The notes under the pieces were generated by a model. The model saw only the letters and a list, made by a program, of their open reading frames with translations, was not told the DNA's origin and searched no databases. Both the position numbers and the translations under genes were made by a program. A stretch of DNA of 64,000 nucleotides from Natrinema versiforme (lineage in GTDB: Archaea; Halobacteriota; Halobacteria; Halobacteriales; Natrialbaceae), in NCBI RefSeq assembly GCF_005576615.1, contig NZ_CP040330.1:1-64000 (forward strand), written 5' to 3'. Position 1 is the first letter of the stretch. Every line of letters starts with the position of its first letter. Positions 25,439 to 35,646 of this stretch are shown in pieces.

Positions 25439-26683
25439 CTACCCGTATACGGGGAACGAGTCACAGAGGTCGTCGACCGCCGTCGAGACCCGCTCGAGCG
25501 TCGCGTCGTCGTCGGGCGCGTCGATGACGTCGGCGATGCAGTGGGCGACCGTCTCGATCTCCTCGGGGCCGAACCCGCGGGTCGTCAGCGCGGGTGTGCC
25601 GATCCGGATTCCGCTGGTGACGAACGGCGACCGGGTCTCCCCCGGGACGGTGTTCTTGTTGATGACGATGCCGACCTCCGAGAGCGCCGCTTCCGCGTCG
25701 TCGCCGGTGAGGTCGGGGTGGGACTCCCGCAGATCGACGAGTACGAGGTGCTTGTCGGTGCCGCCGGAGACCAGCGACAGCCCCCGGTCGCGGAGGACGG
25801 CCGCGAGCGTGGCCGCGTTCTCGACGGTTCGTTCGGCGTAGTCCTCAAATTCGGGCTCGAGGGCGTCCCCGAAGCCGACGGCCTTGCCGGCGATGTTGTG
25901 CATGAGCGGGCCGCCCTGACTCCCGGGGAAGACGGCGCTGTCGACGTCGTCGGCGTAGGCCTCGTCGCACATGATGATCCCGCCCCGACCGGCGCGGACG
26001 GTCTTGTGCGTGCTGCCGGTGACGAAGTCCGCGTGCTCGACCGGACTCGAGTGGACGCCGGCCGCGACGAGGCCGGTGATGTGGGCGATGTCGGCGAGGT
26101 GGACGGCGTCGACGGCGTCGGCGATTTCGCCGACGCGCTCCCAGTCGAACTCGCGGGGGTACGCCGAGGAGCCGCTGACGATCATCGCCGGCTCGACCTC
26201 GCGGGCCCGTTCTTCGAGCGCGGCGTAGTCGATGTAGCCCGTCTCCGGATCGACCTCGTACTGGTCGACGTCGTAGAGCTGTCCGGAGAAGTTGACGTGG
26301 TGGCCGTGACTGAGGTGGCCGCCGTGGGCGAGATCCAGCGAGAGGATCGTCTCGCCCGGCTCGAGGGCGGCGAAGTAGACGCCCATGTTCGCCTGCGTTC
26401 CGGAGTGGGGCTGGACGTTGACGTGGTCGGCTCCCCACAGCGACTTCGCCCGCTCGATCGCCGTTCGCTCGACCTCATCGACGTGTTCGCAGCCGCCGTA
26501 GTAGCGCGCGCCGGGGTACCCCTCGGCGTACTTGTTGGTCAGTGCGGTCCCCTGTGCGGCGAGGACGGCTTCGGAGGCGTGGTTCTCCGAGGCGATCATT
26601 CCCAGCGTCGACTCCTGCCGGTCGCGCTCGCGGTCGACGGCGTCGGCGACCGACGGGTCGGACTCCCTGAGCGGGTTCGACAT
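25439..26683 (-). CDS. glyA: Serine hydroxymethyltransferase
   Basis: PLP enzyme of 414 residues interconverting glycine plus 5,10-methylene-tetrahydrofolate with serine. Clear motifs are LGMIASENHAS near the start, NKYAEGYPGARYYGGCEHVD, and VTGSTHKTVRAGRGG with the PLP Lys near residue 230. It is a full-length haloarchaeal form. With the DMGDH-type enzyme supplying both glycine and methylene-folate, it can make serine for the neighbouring ammonia-lyase. It may also be the only housekeeping copy, so its location could be coincidental. It is transcribed toward cspA. Confidence 0.95.
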   Translation of the reverse strand: MSNPLRESDPSVADAVDRERDRQESTLGMIASENHASEAVLAAQGTALTNKYAEGYPGARYYGGCEHVDEVERTAIERAKSLWGADHVNVQPHSGTQANMGVYFAALEPGETILSLDLAHGGHLSHGHHVNFSGQLYDVDQYEVDPETGYIDYAALEERAREVEPAMIVSGSSAYPREFDWERVGEIADAVDAVHLADIAHITGLVAAGVHSSPVEHADFVTGSTHKTVRAGRGGIIMCDEAYADDVDSAVFPGSQGGPLMHNIAGKAVGFGDALEPEFEDYAERTVENAATLAAVLRDRGLSLVSGGTDKHLVLVDLRESHPDLTGDDAEAALSEVGIVINKNTVPGETRSPFVTSGIRIGTPALTTRGFGPEEIETVAHCIADVIDAPDDDATLERVSTAVDDLCDSFPVYG

Positions 26684-26815
26684 ACCACGCTAATCAGGGA
26701 CGCCGACCAAGTATCTTGATCGCAGGTGATCGACCCGTTCAAGGGCGTCTCGAGCCGTTCGGTGGAACCCCTCGAAGCCGCCGCGGCGCTCACGTCGCCG
26801 CGCGAGTCGACGGCG

Positions 26816-27097
26816 TTACCCGCCCTTGATCAGCCGCAGTACCGTCACGTGGTCGCTCTCGACGGGCTGGTCCTCGGGGACCGGGCGACCGTCGACGAGG
26901 ACGCTCACCTCGTGGGGGCTCAGGTCGACCTCGCGGAGCAGGTCCGCGTAGGTCGGCGTTGCGCCGGCGGGACCGCTGGCGTCGTCGGCGTCGTCGACCC
27001 CGCCAGCGGTATCAGCGTCGGCGGCTGCGGCCCCCGCCACCGCCTCGAGATCGAGTTCGTAGGTGTCCTCGCCCTTGATGTCGACGGTGACGTGCAT
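26816..27097 (-). CDS. samp2: Small archaeal modifier protein (SAMP2-like) with insertion
   Basis: Ubiquitin-fold protein used for protein conjugation and sulfur transfer (tRNA thiolation) in haloarchaea. The N-terminal strand MHVTVDIKGEDTYELDLE and the block TYADLLREVDLSPHEVSVLV then DGRPVPEDQ, ending HVTVLRLIKGG, match SAMP2 with its C-terminal diglycine. The family is usually about 66 residues; this one has 93 because an Ala/Asp/Gly-rich stretch of about 27 residues is inserted after the second strand. The C-terminus needed for adenylation by UbaA is intact. The gene lies 57 bases downstream of the bactofilin-like gene. Confidence 0.88.
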   Translation of the reverse strand: MHVTVDIKGEDTYELDLEAVAGAAAADADTAGGVDDADDASGPAGATPTYADLLREVDLSPHEVSVLVDGRPVPEDQPVESDHVTVLRLIKGG

Positions 27098-27154
27098 ACC
27101 TCGCGTTACGCGAGCGCGGCCTTGAGCGCATCGCTCGAGGCCCGCGGATCGGCC

Positions 27155-28255
27155 TCAATCGGCGGTCGGTTCGTCCGGATCGGGACCGACGGGCCGGTCC
27201 TGCTCGCGGTTTCGGGCGGCCCGCCAGTGGCCGACCAGCCCGCGAACGAGCGCCCCGAGGCCGAGCAGGAGGACGAGCAGGTTGATCGCGTCGCCGACGA
27301 TCGGTATCGGCAGCCGACCGAGGGCGGCACCGGCGACCAGCCCGACGACGAGTGCGAGCCAGCGGTTGCCCAGGCCGACCAGCGAGAGGAGCCACGCGGC
27401 GATGGCAAAACGGCCGTAGATGACGCCGATCCAGAGCAACAGGGCGAACGCGAAGCCGCCGATCAGCGACAGCGGGATGCCGACGACGGTGATCGCGAGT
27501 GCGACCAAGAGCACGGGAACCCCGACGAGGACCCCCAGTCCGACCAGCCCGGAACGGAGCGGTCCCGACGCGACGCGGTCGGCGACGCCGTCGGAGAACC
27601 GCGGGAACAGCGCGAGCAACAGGGCACCGATCAGCAGGTTCACCGCGAGGACGTAGGCTGCGAACAGCCACGACGCGAAGGGCTGGATCGTCGGCGCGAC
27701 GTCGACGCCGAGCGAGGCGTCCTCCTCGATCTCGCCCGCGACCGCGTCGGTGTTGCCCTCGAGGTCGCCGTCGTAGCGCAGATCGCCCGCGATCGAGGCG
27801 CTCTCGCCCAGCCGGATCGTCTCGGCCCCGATTTCGGCGTCGCCCTCGATCGTGCCGTCGATCGTCGCGCTCCCGACGCCGGCCATCACGGTACCGCCGA
27901 CGGTGCCAGACTCGGTGATCGTGAGACTCCCCGCACCGGTCTCGACGTCACCGTCGACGGTGCCGGCGATGGTCACGCTCCCGCCGGCCGCCTCGAGGTC
28001 GCCGCCGACCTCGCCAGTGTTTTCGATTCGCACATCGCCCCCGACGGCGCTGACGTCGCCGGTGACGGTGCCGCGCACGACGACGCTTCCGCCGAACGCC
28101 TCGAGGCTGTCGACGGTTTCGTCCTCCTCGACGACGACCGTCCCGCCGGTCTGGCCGTTCGTCTGGGCGGCGGCCGTGGCCGGGACGATGCTACAGGCGA
28201 CGAGCGCGACCAACACCACGACGACGAGTTGCGATAGTGAATGTGTCCCACACAT
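27155..28255 (-). CDS. Bactofilin-like polymer-forming membrane protein
   Basis: A 366-residue protein with an N-terminal signal or anchor helix ([20 protein letters not shown]), then about 150 residues of short beta-helix repeats ([20 protein letters not shown] and variants such as [16 protein letters not shown]), and four or five C-terminal membrane helices. The repeats match bactofilin/polymer-forming cytoskeletal folds, here facing outside the membrane. The ending is Pro/Asp/Arg-rich. A scaffold or envelope role is likely, but no function is established. It diverges from the RFC gene. Confidence 0.8.
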   Translation of the reverse strand: MCGTHSLSQLVVVVLVALVACSIVPATAAAQTNGQTGGTVVVEEDETVDSLEAFGGSVVVRGTVTGDVSAVGGDVRIENTGEVGGDLEAAGGSVTIAGTVDGDVETGAGSLTITESGTVGGTVMAGVGSATIDGTIEGDAEIGAETIRLGESASIAGDLRYDGDLEGNTDAVAGEIEEDASLGVDVAPTIQPFASWLFAAYVLAVNLLIGALLLALFPRFSDGVADRVASGPLRSGLVGLGVLVGVPVLLVALAITVVGIPLSLIGGFAFALLLWIGVIYGRFAIAAWLLSLVGLGNRWLALVVGLVAGAALGRLPIPIVGDAINLLVLLLGLGALVRGLVGHWRAARNREQDRPVGPDPDEPTAD

Positions 28256-28518
28256 CTCGTCTCTCGCTTCGCCGAGCAGGGAGTAAAACCTGTTACACAG
28301 ATATCAGGAATCGGACCGGTCACGCGGCGGTAGATCGGCTCTCGAGCGATTTCTCGGGTGCGGTCGTCAGTCGCGGGGCTCCCCGTCCGTCGCCGCCGAC
28401 CGGTCGCCGCTGGCCGGTCGACATAGGTAGTCGCCGTCGGCGCTCGATGCGGTTGCGATCGGACGGACTCGAGAGCGACCTTCGGGCGATTTATCTTCCG
28501 GCCGCCCCTTCGGCCGGT

Positions 28519-31500
28519 ATGAGCGAGGCCGACGCCGAGGCGGCGGAGCCCACACCCGGGAAGACCGAAGTCTGGATCGAGAAGTACCGACCGGAGCGCC
28601 TCGACGAGATCAAGGGCCACGAGAACATCGTTCCGCGCCTGCAAAACTACGTCGAGCAGGACGACCTCCCGCATCTCATGTTCGCGGGGCCGGCGGGCAC
28701 GGGGAAGTGTGTCACCGGCGAGACACCGGTGCTGACGAACAAAGGTGTCGCTCCGATCTCCACTGTCGTCGGTGATGTCGACGGATTCGGAACGCCGGAC
28801 GACGACCTCGAGATTCTGACGTACGACAACGACGGTTCGTTCGAATACGTCTCCCCATCTCACGTCTTCTCGAAGGAAGCGACCAATCTCGTCTCGATTA
28901 CAACGCGAGACGGAAACGAGTTCACGGTCACGCCGGAACACAAACTTCTCGTGGCCGACGAGACAGGCCTCGAGTGGCGGGAAGCCGGATCGCTGTCCGG
29001 CGATGAGCGGATCGTCCGGCCACTGGAAACGCCACTCGCTCCTGACGACACATCCGCATCGCTCGACTGGCTCTCGTCGATGGATGGCGACAGAACGTTC
29101 GTCACCGTCTCGGAATCGTTCGCCGAGCGATACGAAATCCCAGCCGAAGAGAATTACGTCGGACAGAAGAAGACAGTAATTGGCTGTCTTCGACGAGGCT
29201 ATTCGGTCGCCGAGATCGCCACCGAATACGAGATCACTCGTAAGACGGCGCAGAATTACGCACGAGACGTCTCGATCGATCTCGAGGAGCCGTCGGCAAC
29301 CTGTTCGCTTGCGTACCTCCGATCGCTCGATGTTGCAGAATCCGAGCTTCGATCCAACGTAGAGGCCGTACAGTACGTCACGCCGTACAACAAACGATCC
29401 GGTCCGATCACGCCGCCGTGGGAACTCACGCCGGATCTGGCGCGGTTCGTCGGGCTGGCGATCAGCGAAGCACGTATCGAGAACGGCCGTATCAAATTCT
29501 ACAATACGGACGAGGCTCTCCGTGAGTCGTTCGAACGCATCGCACAGGAACTGTTCGACCTCGAGACGACCCGGGGCATACAGAAAGACGTCCCGTACGT
29601 CGAACTGCGGACCAAGTCGCTTCACCACTTCCTCGAATCTTGTTTCGACGTCTTCGGTGAGTCGTCGGAATCGGGGATCGGCTCGACACTCGTTCACGCT
29701 CCTGACGACGCTCGGGCAGCGTTCTTGCAGGCCGTCTTCGATTCGGAAGCGTACGTCGCGGAGCAGGGAACGATCGAACTGACACAGAAAGACGAATCGC
29801 TGATCACGCTCTGTTCGTACCTGCTCGCTTCGTTTGGGATTCCGACGCGGCGAAAGCGCGTCGAGAAGGCGGCGACGAACGGTTCAGGATCGAAAACGGA
29901 GTACCACCAGTTGTACGTTTCCGGAGTTTCGGCGCTCTCGCGTTTCGAAGATGCAGTCGGATTCACGCTCTCTCATAAACGGGACCGGCTCGCTGACGCG
30001 ACGACCGGTTCCGGGAATCCGAATTACGACACGATGCCCGCACAGACGTCCGTCGACGACCTCTGTCGAACGCTCGCACTGAAAAAGGAGCCGTTGGTGA
30101 GGGAGACGCTGAATCCTGATAACCCCGGTCGTGAGGCCTATCTCGAGGATGTCGACAGCGTGCTTGAGGCTGCGTCGGACCGTCTCGAGGCCGCCCAACA
30201 GGTCAAGCAGGAAATCGAACAGGTTCGATCCGACCTTCGTTCGTTGAGTGCCGTTCCAACTGAATGGATCAGCCAGCGGGATGCGTTGGAACCGATCGAG
30301 GCGCGAAAGGAAGTCGAAGCGTCAACCGATATTCGGACGGATCGGCTTCTCGAATACGCTGACGGCCGACGGTCGCCGACTGCGAGTCGTACTGGGGAGT
30401 TACTCGTCACGCTCGACTCCCGTACCGAAACGCCGGAGACCGATTCAGTCCAGGAATCGCTCCGGAATGCGATTGACGCACTCGGCGTCTCAGACAATCG
30501 AATCGCGGAAGAGACGGAGTTACTCGGCAGTGATGTCCGTGCCCTCGTTGAGAACGACGATCACGACCTCGCGTCACTACCGCGGTTCGAGACTGTTGCC
30601 GATCGAGTTCTCGATGTGGCCGACGAGATGTGCTCGATGGCGGTCGTCGAACAGTTGGTCACACTCGACCGACTCTCGCGTGAAACGCTTTATTTCGACC
30701 GCGTGACGGATATCGAGCGAATACAGGACGAGCAGCGTGTTTACGACCTGACGGTACCCGGAACGCGGAACTACGTTGCAGGGGACGTTCCAACGGTCAT
30801 GCACAACACGACGGCCGCGCAGGCCATCGCCCGCGAGGTCTACGACGACGACTGGCGCGAGAACTTCCTCGAGTTGAACGCCTCCGACCAGCGCGGGATC
30901 GACGTCGTCCGCGACCGGATCAAGGACTTCGCGCGCTCTTCGTTCGGCGGCTACGACCACCGCATCATCTTCCTGGACGAGGCCGACGCGCTGACCTCCG
31001 ACGCCCAGTCCGCGCTGCGCCGGACGATGGAGCAGTTCTCCAACAACACCCGCTTCATCCTCTCGTGTAACTACTCGAGCCAGATCATCGACCCCATCCA
31101 ATCTCGCTGTGCGGTCTTCCGCTTTACCGAACTCTCCGGAAAAGCAATCGAAGCGCAGGTCCGGGAGATCGCCGCCACCGAGGACATCGAAGTGACCGAC
31201 GACGGCGTCGACGCGCTGGTCTACGCGGCCGACGGCGACATGCGGAAGGCGATCAACGCCCTGCAGGCCGCCGCCGTGATGGGCGAGACCGTCGACGAGG
31301 AAACTGTCTTCGCGATCACCGCGACCGCCCGTCCCGAGGAGGTCGAGGCGATGGTCGACCACGCCATCGACGGCGACTTCACCGCCGCCCGCGCCGCCTT
31401 GGAGGACCTGCTGACCGAGCGCGGTCTCGCCGGCGGCGACGTCATCGACCAACTCCACCGCTCCGCGTGGGAGTTCGACATCCCCGAGCAGGCGACGGTC

Positions 31501-31611
31501 CGCCTGCTCGAGCGACTCGGCGAGGTTGACTTCCGGATCACCGAGGGCGCGAACGAGCGCCTGCAACTCGAGGCGATGCTGGCGTCGCTGGCGCTCGACG
31601 ACGACAATTAA
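28519..31611 (+). CDS. rfcS: Replication factor C small subunit, intein-containing
   Basis: AAA+ clamp loader subunit that places PCNA on primed DNA. The mature protein is about 330 residues: [12 protein letters not shown] at the N-terminus, Walker A split as GPAGTGK and TTAAQ, Walker B FLDEADAL, and a SRC motif [10 protein letters not shown] 700-residue intein (28708-30807) interrupts the P-loop between Lys and Thr. The ATG at 28519 was chosen because WIEKYRP follows shortly after, and a TATA-like TTTATC at about 28491 predicts a leaderless transcript. Its stop overlaps the convergent sensor gene by four bases. Confidence 0.95.
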   Translation: MSEADAEAAEPTPGKTEVWIEKYRPERLDEIKGHENIVPRLQNYVEQDDLPHLMFAGPAGTGKCVTGETPVLTNKGVAPISTVVGDVDGFGTPDDDLEILTYDNDGSFEYVSPSHVFSKEATNLVSITTRDGNEFTVTPEHKLLVADETGLEWREAGSLSGDERIVRPLETPLAPDDTSASLDWLSSMDGDRTFVTVSESFAERYEIPAEENYVGQKKTVIGCLRRGYSVAEIATEYEITRKTAQNYARDVSIDLEEPSATCSLAYLRSLDVAESELRSNVEAVQYVTPYNKRSGPITPPWELTPDLARFVGLAISEARIENGRIKFYNTDEALRESFERIAQELFDLETTRGIQKDVPYVELRTKSLHHFLESCFDVFGESSESGIGSTLVHAPDDARAAFLQAVFDSEAYVAEQGTIELTQKDESLITLCSYLLASFGIPTRRKRVEKAATNGSGSKTEYHQLYVSGVSALSRFEDAVGFTLSHKRDRLADATTGSGNPNYDTMPAQTSVDDLCRTLALKKEPLVRETLNPDNPGREAYLEDVDSVLEAASDRLEAAQQVKQEIEQVRSDLRSLSAVPTEWISQRDALEPIEARKEVEASTDIRTDRLLEYADGRRSPTASRTGELLVTLDSRTETPETDSVQESLRNAIDALGVSDNRIAEETELLGSDVRALVENDDHDLASLPRFETVADRVLDVADEMCSMAVVEQLVTLDRLSRETLYFDRVTDIERIQDEQRVYDLTVPGTRNYVAGDVPTVMHNTTAAQAIAREVYDDDWRENFLELNASDQRGIDVVRDRIKDFARSSFGGYDHRIIFLDEADALTSDAQSALRRTMEQFSNNTRFILSCNYSSQIIDPIQSRCAVFRFTELSGKAIEAQVREIAATEDIEVTDDGVDALVYAADGDMRKAINALQAAAVMGETVDEETVFAITATARPEEVEAMVDHAIDGDFTAARAALEDLLTERGLAGGDVIDQLHRSAWEFDIPEQATVRLLERLGEVDFRITEGANERLQLEAMLASLALDDDN
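28708..30807 (+). mobile_element. Intein with HTH and LAGLIDADG-type endonuclease in RFC P-loop
   Basis: The intein starts with Cys ([10 protein letters not shown]), has a block B TPEHKLLV, and ends [17 protein letters not shown] followed by VPTVMHN before Thr+1. The splice residues Cys1, His, Asn and Thr+1 are intact. A helix-turn-helix ([20 protein letters not shown]) sits near residue 164, endonuclease motifs [14 protein letters not shown] near 243 and [12 protein letters not shown] near 337, and a long helical region, with coiled-coil-like [20 protein letters not shown], between about 470 and 640. Glu occupies the usual Asp positions in both endonuclease motifs. Composition is visibly richer in A+T than the exteins. 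Confidence 0.93.
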
Positions 31612-33866
31612 CGGTCACTCTTTGCTGCTGCGTCTCCGCCGCCACCGTTGACGCCGCGGAACGCGAACGCGACGCGGTCGTCGTCCTCGGCGACCCCGAC
31701 GCTCCAGCCGTGAGCGTCGGCGATGCGCTCGACGGTACCGAGCCCGAACCCGGTGCCGTCAGCCGCGGCCAGTCGGCCGGGGACGGCGTTCGTCTCGAGT
31801 CCGTCGTCGACGGTCGCGGCGTCGCCGTCGGGGGTGCGCCGGGCGACGTAGAAGCCGTCCTCGGTCGCGCCGACGGTGACGACCGGTGCGCCGTCGCCCG
31901 CGTCACCCGCCCCGATTTCGGCGTCGGCGTCTTCCTCCGCGCCGTCGACGACGGCCTGCAGCAGGTGTTCGAACAGTTCTCGCAGCCGCGCTTTGTCCGC
32001 CTCGAGCACGCGATCGTTCGCCGCCCGGGTGACGAGCCGCGCGTCGCCGGTGTCGACGGCGACCCACGCTCGCCGCGCGACGTCGTGGACGGCGACGGGT
32101 TCGGTCTCGACGAGCACGTCGTCCCGCCGGGCGATCGCGACCAACTGATCGACGAGTTCGCGGAGCCGCTCCTGTGCGTCGTCGACCTCCGCGAAGTGCT
32201 CCGGATCGCCGGTCTCGGCGGCCAACTCGAGGTAGCCCCGGGCGACGTTCAGCGGCGTTCGGATGTCGTCGTCGACCAGTTCCGCGATCGTCTCGAGGCG
32301 CGCTTCGGCGGCGGCGGCCTCACGCTCCCGGCGGTTCGCCTCGGTCACGTCGCTGTAGACGATCAGCCCCTCGGGGTTGTGATCGGGCGTCCGCTCCGCC
32401 CCGTTCTCGTCGGTGGCCGCGTCTCCGCTCGCGCCCGCCTCGACCGGCACCAGCGTCAGCAGGAATTCGCGGACGCCGTCGTCGGTCACCCGGCGACTGA
32501 CGAACTGACGGCGCTCGCCCGCCCGCAGCGACTCGAGCAGCGTCGCCCGCCGGGCCTCGAGGCCCGGCGGGACGGTGTCCTCGTCGACGGGCGCGCCGAC
32601 GATCGCCTCGGGATCGGTGCCAAAGACATCGGCGAAGGTGTCGTTGACCGTCCGGACGATCGGCCGCCCGTCGTCGATCTCGTAGCGGACCGCCGGTTCC
32701 GGCACGTTCGCGAACAGGGTTCGGAGACGGTCGCGTTCGGTCGCTATCCGGTCCCGTTCCGTCCGCAGTCGATCGCGCTCCCGGCGCAGCCGTTCGCGCG
32801 CCGTGTCGTGGCTCGCGTCGGCGTCGATCCGCTCGAGGACCGCGGCGGCACCTCGACACCACGTCGCGAGCAGGTCGCAGTCGCCCTCGTCGAACGCCGC
32901 CTGCTCCGCGGCGGCGATCTGCAGGATACCCACGTCGCCGACCGGGACACAGCACAGCGACGCGATCCCCTCGAGCGGGGTCGGTAGCCGGTCGTCGGCC
33001 GTGATATCGTCGATCCGAAGCACCTCGCCCGTTCGGAGGGCCTCGCCGAGCGGTCCCTCGCGCGACAGCGGCTCGAGGTCGGCCTCGGAAACCGTCGGCG
33101 CGGTCGCTCGCGGCGTGAACTCCCCGAAGTGTACGGTCGACAGCCAGCAGGACTCGCGCTCGAGGGCGTCGGCCGCGCTCTCGACCAGCAACTCGAAGAG
33201 CCGGTCGCGGTCGCGACAGGCCACCAGTTCGGGGACCGACTCGAGGAGCCGGGCGGCCGGCCCGGTCGAGTCGGCCGGATCGCCGGTCGACGGCGCTCGC
33301 TCGCCGCCCATCGCGATCACGTCGTCTTCGCTATCTGTCTCCGGTTCCGTCTCGGTATCGGCGTCGGCGGTCGCCCCGTTCTCGCCCCTGCAGACCCACT
33401 CGATCTCGTCCGCGAGATGTGCGACGGCGTCGTCGGTATCACGGCGGACGTAGCCGTCGATCCCGCCCGTCGAGCGGGCGGCCGTCGGCGCGAACGACGA
33501 CTCGGTAAAGAGGATCACGGGCGTCGCGCCGCAGGCGTCGACGACCTCGAGCAGCGCGGAGCCGGCCGCCGTCGTCGGCGTCTCGGCGAAGACGACGCAG
33601 TCGGCCTCCGGGGCCCAACTCCGGACCCGCTCGACCGCGGTGATGGCGTGGACCGACCGCTTCGGACCCGAGGGATGGGCCTCGAGTTGCGCAGCGCCGT
33701 CGCTGGCGGCGCTCTCCGAGCCGGCCACGTAGAGTACCGTCCGCGGTCGCGGGTTCGCCGGTGTGGTCGTCGTGCCGTCGCCGTTCAAGTGTCTGTGTTG
33801 CGTGAGACTCTCGCCCGGTAAAACGGTATCCCCGATATCGATCGCTGAGTCGTCCCTCGCGATCAC
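31608..33866 (-). CDS. GAF/PAS sensor protein, degenerate histidine-kinase type
   Basis: A receiver-like N-terminal domain ([11 protein letters not shown] to [13 protein letters not shown]), a GAF domain, a coiled linker, a PAS domain around [20 protein letters not shown] and a C-terminal HisKA/HATPase-like part make up about 750 residues. In place of the H-box HDLRNPL it has [17 protein letters not shown], so the phosphoacceptor His is absent. The N-box ([12 protein letters not shown]) is altered, the DxGxG box is lost and only GTGFGLGTV remains. It is probably a non-phosphorylating sensor. The start is uncertain: GTG at 33866 or TTG at 33788 both fit. It converges on rfcS with a four-base overlap. 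Confidence 0.72.
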   Translation of the reverse strand: MIARDDSAIDIGDTVLPGESLTQHRHLNGDGTTTTPANPRPRTVLYVAGSESAASDGAAQLEAHPSGPKRSVHAITAVERVRSWAPEADCVVFAETPTTAAGSALLEVVDACGATPVILFTESSFAPTAARSTGGIDGYVRRDTDDAVAHLADEIEWVCRGENGATADADTETEPETDSEDDVIAMGGERAPSTGDPADSTGPAARLLESVPELVACRDRDRLFELLVESAADALERESCWLSTVHFGEFTPRATAPTVSEADLEPLSREGPLGEALRTGEVLRIDDITADDRLPTPLEGIASLCCVPVGDVGILQIAAAEQAAFDEGDCDLLATWCRGAAAVLERIDADASHDTARERLRRERDRLRTERDRIATERDRLRTLFANVPEPAVRYEIDDGRPIVRTVNDTFADVFGTDPEAIVGAPVDEDTVPPGLEARRATLLESLRAGERRQFVSRRVTDDGVREFLLTLVPVEAGASGDAATDENGAERTPDHNPEGLIVYSDVTEANRREREAAAAEARLETIAELVDDDIRTPLNVARGYLELAAETGDPEHFAEVDDAQERLRELVDQLVAIARRDDVLVETEPVAVHDVARRAWVAVDTGDARLVTRAANDRVLEADKARLRELFEHLLQAVVDGAEEDADAEIGAGDAGDGAPVVTVGATEDGFYVARRTPDGDAATVDDGLETNAVPGRLAAADGTGFGLGTVERIADAHGWSVGVAEDDDRVAFAFRGVNGGGGDAAAKSDR

Positions 33867-33913
33867 CGGATTCAAACCGAGACGACGGTGACCGGTTCGC
33901 AGTCGGAGCGGGG

Positions 33914-34606
33914 CTACGAATCCGCCGGATCGTGACCGCCGGCAGCCCCCAGCGCCGATCGAGCCCAGACGATCCAGTAGCCGCCGACGAGCGCGGCGGT
34001 CACGAGCCAGCAGCCGCCGAGGGGCGCGTACCACTCGAGCATGTAGGCGGGTGCGGTGTCGACGAAGCGGCCGACGCCGACGGCGGCGACGACCGCGGCT
34101 GCGGTGACGAACAGCAACCGGTCCTCGTCCACGCCGGCCCGCCAGAACCGCAGCGAGTCGGCCCGGCGGACGTCCACGGCGACGAGCGCGACTGCGGCCG
34201 CGGTCGCGCCGACGGTCAGGCCGATCGCGATGTCGAGATCGAGCACGTACGCGCCGGCGATGACGTCTCCGATACCGACCGGCACGAGCGGGAGGACGAA
34301 GGAGAGTCCCGGTCCACCGTTCCAGATTGCATAGCACAACGGCACGAGCAGGATCGTCGGGGTCACCAGCGCGATGAAGACCATGCTGAGCGTGTCCAGC
34401 CCCGTCGTCAGCGTATTGCGCAGCGCGTCGGTGACCGGCACCCGCGTTCCGAGGTAGCTGGCCCAGAACATCGCGACCAGCCCCAACAGGTACACCACGG
34501 TGAGCGCCGTTCGTCGCCGCTCGAGTCCGAGCAGCGGGTGCTCGAGGACGGTCCCGATAGCCGCTCGCGTGTCGAGCGATCGACGGTCGTCGGTTTCGGT
34601 GCTCAC
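33914..34606 (-). CDS. Multi-pass membrane protein
   Basis: About 230 residues with six hydrophobic segments (TALTVVYLLGLVAMFWASYL, SMVFIALVTPTILLVPLCYA, FVLPLVPVGIGDVIAGAYVL and others). The GTG start overlaps the stop of the upstream Tat-signal gene (GTGA), so the pair is translationally coupled and probably works together. I recognise no transporter or enzyme motif. It lies 48 bases or more upstream of the sensor protein on the same strand. Confidence 0.72.
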   Translation of the reverse strand: MSTETDDRRSLDTRAAIGTVLEHPLLGLERRRTALTVVYLLGLVAMFWASYLGTRVPVTDALRNTLTTGLDTLSMVFIALVTPTILLVPLCYAIWNGGPGLSFVLPLVPVGIGDVIAGAYVLDLDIAIGLTVGATAAAVALVAVDVRRADSLRFWRAGVDEDRLLFVTAAAVVAAVGVGRFVDTAPAYMLEWYAPLGGCWLVTAALVGGYWIVWARSALGAAGGHDPADS

Positions 34607-35259
34607 GGCTCCTCCGCGATGACCGTCGCGAGCCCGTCGTGGTCGGGCCCCTTTTCGTTTCGCAGGTCGATCGTGCCGGGGGAGATTTCCCAGCCGTCCT
34701 CGGCGAAGATCGCCTCGACGGTGTCCCGACCGCGCTCGTAGGAGGCGATACCGTGTTTCGGGCGGGCGCTCGTGTCCTCGTGGGCCTGCATCGAGACGAT
34801 GCTCTCGAACGACCAGCACCGGACGTGTCGCCGGCCGTTGGTCCCGTAGTAGGTCTGGGCGGCCGTCGCCTGTTGGCGCACGAACGCCTCGCGTTCCCGA
34901 TCCCACGCGAACCGGGTGTACTCTTCGGGACTGCGGACCCACCCCTCGTCGTCGAGGACGGACATGACGCGCTCGAGGCCCCGTTCGCCGTCGGCCTCGG
35001 GGAGGAGCACGACGTTGAACGGTGCGGTCGCGCGGAACCCGTTTCTGGTCGGCTCGTAGTGGTAGCGGCCGATCGGCGCGTCGCTCTCGTCGGTGATCGG
35101 TTCGTCGAGCCAGTCGGCGACTTCCTCGGGGGGTTCGGCGGCCTCGACCGTGCCGCTGGGGTCCGTCGCGTTCGGCGGCGAGGGGAGGAGCGTCACGCCG
35201 ATCGTCGTTCCGATACCGGTCAGGCCCGCCTTCCGGAGCAGGGACCGTCGCGTCGACAT
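34603..35259 (-). CDS. Tat-exported protein, LssY-C-like
   Basis: A 218-residue protein with a twin-arginine start (STRRSLLRKAGLTGIGTTIG). The mature region resembles the LssY C-terminal family: APFNVVLLPEADGERGLERV, DDEGWVRSPEEY, RRHVRCWSFESI and a final GWEI segment. Family members are putative cell-envelope proteins without proven activity. It is followed by a membrane protein with a GTGA overlap, so a membrane-plus-exported pair is likely. The LssY assignment is by eye from motif spacing and should be held loosely. Confidence 0.65.
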   Translation of the reverse strand: MSTRRSLLRKAGLTGIGTTIGVTLLPSPPNATDPSGTVEAAEPPEEVADWLDEPITDESDAPIGRYHYEPTRNGFRATAPFNVVLLPEADGERGLERVMSVLDDEGWVRSPEEYTRFAWDREREAFVRQQATAAQTYYGTNGRRHVRCWSFESIVSMQAHEDTSARPKHGIASYERGRDTVEAIFAEDGWEISPGTIDLRNEKGPDHDGLATVIAEEP

Positions 35260-35646
35260 GATCAGCGGTCGCCCCTGTTTCGGGACCCGTCACCGCGCCC
35301 GTGTCCGTCCGCAGGAGGGTTCGGAACCGTCCGATCGCACCTCCCGGATCGACTCACCTGTCCACCCGTCCGACTCCGTTCCATTCCCACCATTATCCGT
35401 GTATTTTATCGGCAGATACTTATTATTTTCCTATCACTTCTCTCGGCACTGGCGGCGCAACTGTGCATCGACGAGCCGCCGCGCGAGCGCCGCGAGGGAT
35501 TGACGGACACCGTCTATCCGCGGTACCGGCGTTCCGGTACGAGGTGTTCCCGTTCACAACTGTCTCGCTCATAGTCGCGTCGGATGCTGGTTTCGCGACG
35601 GCAGTTGCGGAACTGTTTTACGCGCTGCAGGGCGAATACACGCGTA
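35260..35646. promoter_or_regulatory. alaS upstream region
   Basis: This 390-base gap has no convincing gene. Its middle (about 35395-35450) is A+T-rich. Near the alaS start, GTTTTAC at 35615-35621 lies about 29 bases before the ATG, a plausible TATA box for a leaderless transcript. Nothing resembling a T-box or riboswitch was seen. Confidence 0.45.

Noticed and set aside
33867-34337. N-terminal extension of the sensor protein to an ATG at 34337
   Set aside because: The extension is Arg-rich, lies antisense-like over the membrane protein gene in another frame, and lacks similarity to any domain.
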